This document shows positions 43,044 to 52,000 of a stretch of DNA of 64,000 bases, piece by piece. Within the stretch, counting starts at the first letter, position 1. The number at the start of each line of letters is the position of its first letter. Below the pieces are notes generated by a model. That model did not search any database and was not told the origin of the DNA. It saw nothing but the letters and a program-made list of their open reading frames with translations. The translations under genes were made by a program, and so were the position numbers. The stretch lies in assembly GCA_021292165.1 (NCBI GenBank), contig CM037878.1, positions 11,028,857 through 11,092,856 on the forward strand, in the 5' to 3' direction. Origin of the DNA: Shinisaurus crocodilurus. Lineage: Eukaryota; Chordata; Lepidosauria; Squamata; Shinisauridae.

Positions 43044-43707
43044 GATATCATAGAATCATAGAATCATAGAAAAGTAGAGTTGGAAGGGGCCTACAAGGCC
43101 ATCGAGTCCAACCCCCTGCTCAATGCAGGAATCCAGGTCAAAGCATCTCTGACAGATGTCTGTCCAGCCGCACCTTGAATGCCTCCAGACTGGGAGAGCC
43201 CACCACCTCCCTAGGTAGTTGATTCCATTGTCTTATTGCTCTGACAGTCAGGAAATTTTTCCTGATGTTTAGGTGGAATCTAGGTTTCTGTAACTTGAGC
43301 CCCTTATTCCGTGTCCTGCAAACTGGGATGAACGAGAAGAGATCTTTGCCCTCCTCTGTGTGACATCCCTTCAAATACTGGAAGAGTGTGATCATATCTC
43401 CCCTCAGTCTCCTCTTCTGAAGGCTAAACATGCCCAGTTCTTTCAGTCTCTCCTCATAGGGCCTTGTTTCCAGTCCCTTTATCATCCTTGTTGCCCTCCT
43501 CTGAACCCTCTCCAGTTTGTCTATGTCCTTGTTAAAGTGAGGTGCCCAGAACTGGGCGCAGTACTCAAGATGAGGCCTAACCAGTGCCGAGTAAAGGGGA
43601 ATTATCACTTCCCGCGATTTGGAAGCTATACTTCTATTAATACAGCCCAAAATTGCATTTGCCTTCTTTGCAGCCACGTCGCATTGCTGGCTCATATTCA
43701 TATTCAT
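43044..43707 (-). mobile_element. CR1-type LINE ORF2 C-terminus
   Basis: Open for 189 codons: KANAILGCINRSIASKSREV, LVRPHLEYCAQFWAPHFNKD, LERVQRRATRMIKGLE, LREVVGSPSLEAF-type end. Tail of repeated ATTCTATG units at 43044-43070. 5'-truncated; a 25-bp ATTCATATTGCTGGCTCAT duplication follows at 43690-43730. Confidence 0.88.
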
Positions 43708-43879
43708 ATTGCTGGCTCATATTCATATTCCTACAGCCATTGGCCTGTAGGAATCCAAATAATGAAAATATATTGCACTGTTCCCATTGTCCAAATTAAT
43801 TTAGTATATGAAAGACATGACACAAATCCATTTTGCAATGAATAATACTGTGAAAGAAGGAGCCTTTGGGGGTTCCTAC

Positions 43880-43905
43880 ATGCACACACACACACACACA
43901 CACAC
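43880..43905. repeat. (CA)n microsatellite
   Basis: About 12 CA units. Confidence 0.9.
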
Positions 43906-44620
43906 CCTCATGTGTGAACCGGCTAAAGGCTGGGGGGGGGTGTATGCCGGCGTCCCAAAGTCTACAGTGACCCGGCTTTCAAATGCAAATGTAGTTCAGG
44001 CCCAGTAAGTCAAGAGTCATGAGTTCCCCTCCCCCTGTCTGGCCAGGTGAAGTGCATCCTGATTGGCTAAGAAGCAACAAAGCTACAGAAAGGAGGGGAG
44101 GGGGGGAAGGTATATTTCCCAACGTGTGGGTTTTTGTCTTTGTCTTTGTTCGTCGCGTGGTTGCTGGCTGTGGAGCAATGGCAGCAAGCCAGGCAGAGGT
44201 CCAAGCCTTCGGGGGGCCTCAGGATACGACCCCAGGTAGCTCCTGGTGAAATTAGCTGAATGAGGGCTCTGGTAAAGGCAGGCCTTGTGGAGGGCTACCC
44301 ATCTCAGACCTTCGGGTAGGTGTGGTAATCCCCCCCGGGCAGCAAGGCTGTGTTGGATCCAACCCTGGAAGAGAACTGACCCCCAGGTAACAGAGTTGTG
44401 AGAGATATAAGGAAGTAGGTTTTGTTATTTTGCAGCTTTACTGTGTACCAAAGTGTCTCTCTCCATTTTGTGTCCTTCCCTCATTTCCCTATTGGTTGTT
44501 GTAAAATGCTACCAGAATAAACCTTTCTTGGTTTTACCCCACATGGTGTTTGTGGATTGCTCTGCTTAGTTCAGTAACTAAATCCAGGTTATAGACAAAG
44601 GCAAGTCCCTGAACAGAGAT
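43906..44620. other. Unassigned, possibly LTR-like
   Basis: AATAAA at 44517 followed by TTTTACCCCACATGG resembles an LTR R/U5, but no matching ends were found. Confidence 0.3.
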
Positions 44621-45023
44621 TCAAGTAGGATTGCAGACAGCTGAGGCTGGCAATCTGGTACCTTGAGCTCTCTGGGGGTCTTGGGTCCTTTTGGGTAAGA
44701 AAGGGTGGGGGTGTGGTGGGTCAGCCAGCCCCCCCTTCCTCCACAAATACATTAGAAGATTGTGTGATTTATGATGCTGCTCTGACGAGACAATAAAACA
44801 GTCAATTGAACTGAACTGATTCAATTCAACATCAGGGCTAGAACTGATGGACTGAAGTTGCACAGAAGCAGATTTCAACTTAAGGCATGTGCTAAAAAAA
44901 TCGCTAGTTTTTTCTTCTTCAAGTAAGCTCTGCTCGATGATCACACAGCATAATTAATGAGCATTGTGAACTTAAAAAGAAGTTCTCCCCTATTAACAGA
45001 GATATCTTCCGAGCTCTGCGAGC

Positions 45024-45143
45024 CAGAGCTGTAATACAGGTTTTTCTTTTGAGATTCAAAAAACAGAGCTGTAATACAGGTTTTTCTTTTGAGATTCAAA
45101 AAACAGAGCTGTAATACAGGTTTTTCCAAGAGATTCAAAGACT
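45024..45143. repeat. Three tandem copies of a 40-bp unit
   Basis: CAGAGCTGTAATACAGGTTT starts at 45024, 45064 and 45104; the third unit is shortened. Lies in the internal region of the LTR element to its right. Confidence 0.95.
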
Positions 45144-45149
45144 ATTGCC

Positions 45150-45545
45150 ACTGCCAGCCACAGCTTGCTGTGTTCAAATCAGCATAATCCCTTAGGAATT
45201 TAGCAATTTAGCATATCAGTGGGTTTGCTTCCTTCCCTCTCAGAGTTAGAAAAAAAAAGGTTACCTTAAAATCAATTGGCACATGACATGTCTATAAAAC
45301 TAAATCTATAAAACATAATACTGAGCAGGCTTCCCTCTCAGACAGTCAGAGTTAGAACTAGAAAAAAAGTTACCTTAAAATCAATTAGCACATGCCTATA
45401 AAATCTATAACACAAAATCTATAACACAAAATACTTTTTTATTCTAAGTAGGACTATTGCCAGCCACAGCTTGCTGTTCAAATTAGCATAATCCCTTAGG
45501 AATTTAGCAAGGAATTTAGCATATCAGTGGGTTTTCCTCAGTCAG
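45150..45545. repeat. Duplicated segments in LTR-element internal region
   Basis: CAGCCACAGCTTGCTG..GCATAATCCCTTAGGAATTT..CATATCAGTGGGTTT occurs at 45154-45226 and 45463-45535; GTTACCTTAAAATCAATTRG occurs at 45260 and 45371. Two interleaved duplications. Confidence 0.85.
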
Positions 45546-45897
45546 GTCAATAAAGACTTAAGTCAATTAAGAAACACAAACAAAAGCACACAAAAAATCT
45601 TGCTGTTCATGATGACTCAGTTGGATTCGAATTTGCATAGAAAAGGGAGAAAAGAATTAACATGCCTGTAAGATTCGTGAGCAAGGTGCTTCAAACTCGA
45701 CTAGATAGAAAAAATTCTTAAACCGGCTGCTGCAAGATTGCTCAGTTTCCCCCTCATATTGTAACTTTGATTCAACTTAATTCACTTCATTGCCCCAATG
45801 TCTGTCATACTGTCTTTTTATTATCTTTTTTGCTTTGTTTCAGCACTCTTCACACAAATGAGCTAGTGTACCTTACTTATTGGGATGTATTCCAATA

Positions 45898-46135
45898 CAG
45901 TAATACCTTGGATTGAGAGCATAATTCGTTCCGGAACCGTGCTTGTAATCCAAAACACTCTTATATCAAAGCGAGTCTCTGGTGGGCATGAGCGGGGCCG
46001 ATTTCGGCCCGCTACACCTGCTCGAGGCGACTTGTCTTGCAAGACCTTGCTTATCAAGTAAAAAAAAAATTAAAAAATTTGCTTGTCTTGCAAAACGCTC
46101 TCAAACCAAGTTACTTGCAATCCAAGGTATTACTG
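45898..46135. mobile_element. Tigger/pogo-like MITE, copy 5
   Basis: CAGTAATACCTTGGATTGAG to CAATCCAAGGTATTACTG, TA flanks; here in the opposite orientation to copies 2-4. Confidence 0.85.
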
Positions 46136-46256
46136 TATCTTTTAGTAGAGACTTTTGCCTAACACCAGTAACACAGAAACTTATTCAGACTTGTTTATTT
46201 TTCTGTGGTCCTGTCACAACACCTCACTGTGACTCAAACCTGGCACTTTTTACTAC

Positions 46257-46280
46257 AGTCGAATCCCGACGCTGCCACCA
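46257..46280 (-). other. Primer binding site, tRNA-Leu type
   Basis: Minus strand TGGTGGCAGCGTCGGGATTC begins 2 nt past the LTR end. It is complementary, with about three mismatches, to the 3' end of vertebrate tRNA-Leu (AAG/UAG type). Confidence 0.65.
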
Positions 46281-46282
46281 CC

Positions 46283-47177
46283 TGTCGAACCCCACCCCTC
46301 ATAGGGCCTCAAGCTTGCCCTCCTTATTGGGATCTCTGGGTGTGCTTACGTATGGTTGGGGGGGTTCTTTTCCACTAACCCTTACCCTTACACCGCTCAC
46401 ACTGACTTTGGGATGTCTAATCCCTACCTTATACCTCTTTGACCAGTACAATATGCACAGCTTCCCACGCAGGCTGCTTCAAATAACAAAGAAAACTTTA
46501 TTTTAAAATACAAGATCTGGAAATGGGTTTTATGTGTAAGTTTCAGTTAATCCTAAGTAATGTACTGTCTTATCCTAGTACCAATCCTCCCTCAACAACT
46601 GTTCCCAATATCAATCCCTGCACTCACTAGCTAAACTCTTAACAATCCTGATATAATCGCTCAACTCTCTCCAGTCAGCTTCACAGACTTCCAAACCAGC
46701 ACTTCACATTCCACACACCCCTTCCTCTTCCCCACAAAAACCTTCAAACCTTAAAACCCTTCAACCCAAAACTTGCCTGAACGGCACCGCCCACTGTTTA
46801 TACAACACAGGCTCTACCCCAGTGTTCTCCAACCTTGGGTCCCCAGATGTTTTTGGCCTACAACGCTGGCTGGGGCATGCTGGGAGTTGTAGGCCAAAAA
46901 CATCTGGGGACCCAAGGTTGGAGAACACTGCTCAACCCCACTTCTCACTCTCTCAGCCAATCATGTCACTCATGTAAATATGTAAATACACCATTCTTGA
47001 AGAAACCATGTAGAAAATTTGCACACATCTCAGTCCGTCTTACTGCCAGAAGTCCGCGGGCTGGCTGGGGTGAGTAGGAGCCAGGTAGGTGTTGTGAGCC
47101 GGAATCCAGGGGGGCCAAACCAAGGATACCCCACTTCAGGAGCAGAACCTGGTCTTCCTGGGGCTGTACCCCTGACA
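46283..47177 (-). mobile_element. 5' LTR of an endogenous LTR retroelement
   Basis: Minus strand TGTCAGGGGT to GGTTCGACA (TGTC..GACA inverted ends). TATAAA at 46802-46797 and AATAAA at 46502-46497 are in the expected order. A primer binding site follows. Carries hairpin copy 8 in U3, so the original LTR is about 775 bp. The internal region to 44.6 kb has no recognisable gag, pol or env, so the copy is defective. Confidence 0.75.
46820..46930. mobile_element. Hairpin hAT MITE, copy 8 (one inner arm lost)
   Basis: 111 bp, flanks CTCTACCC and CTCAACCC. The left inner stem is missing. Sits about 18 bp upstream of the LTR TATA box on the minus strand. Confidence 0.9.
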
Positions 47178-47228
47178 GATGTTGACTGCAGTTTTTAAAG
47201 GTCCAGTGGATGTTTTTCTAGTCTCATT

Positions 47229-47450
47229 TATTATTTATTTATTATTTACATTTATTTATTTATCGCCCATCTGGCCGGCAACTGGCTACCCTGGGCGATG
47301 TACATAGGATAAAAGCAAGATAAAATACATTTAAAACAATATAAAAAATTTAAAATCTTAACCCATCCCACAGTCCCGCCTGAACAGCCAGGTTTTTAAT
47401 GAGCGGCGGAAGCTCAGCAGAGAGGGGGCATGGCGGAGGTCAAATCACGA
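47229..47450 (-). mobile_element. LINE 3' end with (TAAA)n tail
   Basis: Reverse of the 4128-4342 type: TTTATTTATCGCCCATCTGG, GGTTTTTAATGAGCGGCGGA. Confidence 0.65.
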
Positions 47451-47624
47451 CACTGGTCATGCATGGCTGAGGGCTAGGAGAAGATGCAGGGGAGTCATCC
47501 TCAGAGGCAGAGGTTAGCTACAGTATATATTGTTTTCATATGTTTTTATGTGTCATTGTAAAATATAGCAATTCTGTCGACTTCACTCACTTGTTAGGGG
47601 TTTTGCTGACTTTATGGTTTTCTT

Positions 47625-47765
47625 GTTATTCCGAGTCAGACCACTGGCCCATCTTTCTTTATATAATGTTGACTCCATTGGCTAGAAGTGGCTTCCCAGT
47701 GTTACAGACATGAGTCTTTCAAAGAACTAGCCTGAGATTCTTTGCATGCAAAGGATGTGCTCCCA
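47625..47765 (-). mobile_element. tRNA-derived SINE (second family), degenerate
   Basis: GAGTCAGACCACTGGCCCAT at one end and TTGCATGCAAAGGATGTGCT at the other. Confidence 0.6.
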
Positions 47766-47935
47766 CACATCCCTTCCTCCATTTCTGTGTTGCCAAAATA
47801 TTTTCCTGGGCCTCTACATGTCAGCATGCCTCTTAAATCTGAGCAACGTAACTAATGAAGGCATGCTAGGCCACTGGCCCATAGCCAAAAACCCAGAGGC
47901 GATGGTCATGAGAGGAATTAGATGGTGCAGATAAT

Positions 47936-48022
47936 ATTTATGTATTTATATTTATATCCCACCTTTTTTCCTGCAAGGAACCCAAAGAAGCTTACACAAT
48001 CCTCTTTCTCCTTTCCACTTAA
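47936..48022 (-). mobile_element. Sauria-type SINE 3' fragment
   Basis: TTTATATCCCACCTTTTTTC and GGAACCCAAAGAAGCTTACA, minus orientation. Confidence 0.6.
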
Positions 48023-48790
48023 ATATATATTAAATCTGATAGCACTGTGGTCACTGTTTCCAGTTGGTTCAACAACACTTACATCTCACACATCTGGGTG
48101 ACACCATTTAGGATTAAATCTAGGGTCACCTCCCCTCTGGTTGGTTCTATGACCAACTGTTCCAGGGCACAGTAATTTACGGCACTAAGAAATTTAACCT
48201 CTTTGTTGTGACTGGAACATGCATTTATTCAGTCAATGTGGGGACAATTGAAGTCACCCATTATTACAATACTTCATTTGTTTAAATTATTTAGATTTAA
48301 AGTACGGTAGATGCCCAGACTTGGAAGCCTCGTTTAGAACATTCTCATCTTTCTCTGCCTGCATCCTCTGTTTAGACTTATCAGCACCTGCAAATGAGGT
48401 GTTGAATTGGGGCATTTCAGCTCAGCCTTGGTGACAATGACTTTGTTTCACATGACAGATCTGCTTGAAGTACTGATAGACTGGAGACATGCTAGGACAG
48501 AGTGAGTCTGAGCAATGAGCAAGTCAGGGCAGAATCCCAGGGGAAAAGATAGACAAATTTATTATGATCATAGGCCATCACATTAAATATACTACAATTA
48601 CACACAAAGTACATAATTATAGCAACAGTCAAAAAAGACTAACATGACCCCAGAGTATTAGGCAGTTATAACAACACTATTTTCCCAAAAGTTTGCGGCA
48701 GGCACTCGCCCCAGCACAGAACCTGGCAACTTTGTCAGACAAAAACAGGAAAAAGAATAACAGAGAAAGTAACAGCAATAAATTAAGGCA
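48023..48790. other. Intergenic, downstream of gene C; no element recognised
   Basis: Nothing identified. Contains possible LINE debris near 48060-48260. Confidence 0.3.
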
Positions 48791-48801
48791 CTGTCATTAT
48801 T

Positions 48802-48807
48802 TTTATT
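48802..48807 (-). promoter_or_regulatory. Possible polyadenylation signal of gene C (AATAAA)
   Basis: AATAAA on the minus strand about 26 nt beyond the stop codon of gene C, inside an A-rich run. It would give a very short 3' UTR; a later site is equally possible. Confidence 0.4.
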
Positions 48808-48832
48808 TATTTAATGTGCATTTTCATGTACT

Positions 48833-49023
48833 TTATGGAGAACTGCAGCGGGGAACAGCACAGAGTTTAAAAGGATGCGGATGGAACGTCAACCCAATCA
48901 CAGGCTCTTCACTGAGTTCTTTCACTCCTTCCGGCAGCTGGAGCCTAAACGCCCTCAGCAGTTCAGTAAAGAAAAGGAAGAGCTCCATCTTTGCCATCTG
49001 CTCCCCCAGACACACCCGAGCCC
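48833..49023 (-). CDS. Gene C exon 9 (heme loop, stop)
   Basis: 191 nt including TAA. Acceptor TTCTCTGCAG. Completes [10 protein letters not shown], followed by [39 protein letters not shown] and [10 protein letters not shown]. Confidence 0.94.
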
Positions 49024-52000
49024 CTGCAGAGAAAATAAGGGAAAAGCAGCTAGTGAGTCAGAACCTATTCCACCCATTCTCTAGTACAGTGTTCTCCAAC
49101 CTTGGGTCCCCAGATGTTTTTGGCCTACAACTCCCAGCATGCCCCAGCCAGCGGAGGAGAACACTGCTCTAGTATATCTCATTTGGTCAGCAACTAGTTT
49201 TGACCTTAAGAAAAGAACTTGGACTGGTAAACCTAGGCATCACCACCCAAAGTGCCCCACCCTCAAATTCCATTGTTACAATGACCCCTTTTTTCCCCAT
49301 ACCTCCCTTTAATCCTCTGGGTTCACATCCTCAAGGGGCCTGACTTTCTTCGAGAGGGAGGTATGAGGGCCAGTAGCTGTCCCTAGGTGTGTGCAGTTTC
49401 AAAGGGAAGGCTATACTCAGAAGTTGAGAGACCAGCATGAGCCTTTAGCTATAGAACGGACAGCATGTTGGTTTTCCCTTTGATCATTAGTCTAGGAACA
49501 ATATGTGAGCCAGCGTGGTGTAGTGGTGAGAGTGTTGGACTGGGACTCGGGAGATCCGGGTTCTAGTCCCCGCTCGGCCATGAAACTCACTGGGTGACTT
49601 TGGGCCAGTCACTGACTCTCAGCCCAACCTGACAGGGTTGTTGTGAGGATAAAATGGAGAGGAGGAGGAGGATTATGTAAGCCGCCTTGGGTTCCTTGCA
49701 GGAAAAAAGGCTGGGTATAAATATAATAAATATAACAAATAAATAAATTAAATTAAATTAATAAATAAATAAATAAAATATACACAGTGGAGACTGGTGA
49801 CTCCTATTTTGGTGGGGCTCCTAATCCATTGCAGCTTATATTTGGAGCTTCATGGGAGCCATCCATGGTGCTCCGTGGCAGTGAACCTATTTTGGGGATG
49901 CAGTTCAGAACCATGGATAGCTCCTATGAAGCTCCAAATATAACCTGCAATGGATTATGAGCCCTACCGAAATAGGAGTCACCGGCCTCCACTGTATATA
50001 CATTTACTTTGAAACAGCAGGTCCAGCTACCTGAAGAGTATAGCAGAGGAGGAGGACCAGAGCTGCTGCCCACTCCACCACATTCCCTGCCCATGAAGCA
50101 CCAACATCTTGTTGCTGACTAAAGTGGACACACCCTGGGCAATACTGGCAGCAGCTGAGCCCAGCAATGGTGAGGGCAACAGAAACCACCACCAAAGGAA
50201 GAAATTGAGAGAGATGGAAAAGGAGGGAGAAGAGGCTGGAGCAACTGAGTGCTCCATGCATGCTCACTCCCGTTTTTCTGCAGAGCCAGCTGCAGGAAGG
50301 TTTCCTCGTTCTTCTCTGTTTGGGGATTGGAAGAGGGTGGCTTTCTTTTTCTTTCTTTTTTTTAAGTCCTCAGCTACTCTGTGATGTTGTGGCAAGCTCC
50401 CAAGGGGAGTTGGAAGCAGCCTCAGTATTACCGAGGAGCTCACCCGCTCTGCTATTTTGAGTATGCCCCTCTAAATCTGACTCCAAGGATTTTATGGGAA
50501 GGTATGCGAAGCAGAATCTTAGAGGCAAGGGAGGCCAGTGTGACTCCAATTTCAGTGGGGCTCCTAATCCATTGCAGGTTATATTTGGAGCTTTATGGGA
50601 GCTGTCCATGGTGCTGAACGCCACCCCCCAAAATAGGTTCACCAGCATGGAGAACCATGGATAGCTCCTGTAAAGCTCCAAATACAAACTGCAATGGATT
50701 AGGAGTCACCAGCCTCCACTGCATAAAGGTCAAGACAGAGTCGTATACACTGGCTATTCTCTTTTAGCATGTACCGGAGGGGTGGCTTGCCCTCCTTGTA
50801 CACAAAGGAACGAGACCTCCAGAAATATGCACATACAGTAATACCTTGGATTACAAGTAACTTGGTTTGAGAGCATTTTGCAAGACAAGCAAAATTTTTA
50901 ATATTTATTTAAATTTTTTTGACTTGATATACAAGCGTCGTCTTGTAATACAAGTACTGTAGTACGGCTTAAATTAAAAATCTCTGTACAATTTTTTTGG
51001 GGGGGATTTCGTTTTGATATAAGAGTATTTTGGATTACAAGCACCTTTCCGGAACGAATTATGCTCTCAATCCAAGGCATGACTGTACCTAAATTTCTTA
51101 GCAGCTTCTCTAATGTATCCAGTCACACCCATTTTAATTGGGAAGGAGGCTGGCCTGGCCTCAGGATATCTTGTATCCTGGCCTCTCCGATCTCCTCTCC
51201 TCCCTGCCCACTGAAACACCCTAGTTTCCCCCTCTCCAAGACCACTTTTCCGACCGTGGAGGCCAGCCGGCACGGCTCTTTCCATGGCAGCTGCAAGAGG
51301 TCAGGGTCAGGGGGTCGGATCTCCGACTCCCCCTTCCGAGGCCAGACCACTGTCTCTGGCCTTGGAGAAGGAATCCCCAATATCCTATGGCCATAGGGTG
51401 CTCCCTAAGTTGCCTTTCAATTTTTTCACCAACAAAAATAGAGAATTATTGACATAGGCAATTCAATGTCTAATATCGAATGTAACGATTGCCATAGGGG
51501 ACGAGATGCTAGTCTGTTGCAGAAAAACAACAGAGAGTTCTGGGGCACCTTAAACCCGAACAGATTTATTATGGCATAACATTTTGGGGACCAGAGTCTT
51601 TGTTGTTTTTACTACCTAGTTAACACTGCAAAGGCTAACACTGTGGTGCAAATATTCCAATCCTTTGTTTTCTGAAAACTGAAGCCTTACACAAATATTA
51701 GGGCACAATTAAATGAGACAGACTAAAATCGGTGACTGGATCCCTTGTAAGCTTTTTTTTTTTTTTTTTTTTTTAAGGGCTAGATACAGTCACACTAGAT
51801 GCCCCATTTCAGGTTGGGGCTTTGACACTGGGGGAACGGGGTTTAACTCTCCCCCTCCTTAATTATTTCCCCAAACCAAAAGGATCTTCCAGAGATGCAA
51901 TTTGCCTTAATGCATAAAAAGCATCTCAGGAGGGGAGGGAGAATTTGGATTGGAAGAACCACATGGAGGAATAGGTTAAACCTGTGCACTCCCTTAGCAC

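Noticed and set aside
43138..43707. Minus-strand 189-codon host gene
   Set aside because: Matches the CR1 ORF2 C-terminus and ends in the CR1-type ATTCTATG repeats.
45024..45143. CRISPR-like array
   Set aside because: Units are contiguous with no spacers, only three copies, in vertebrate DNA.
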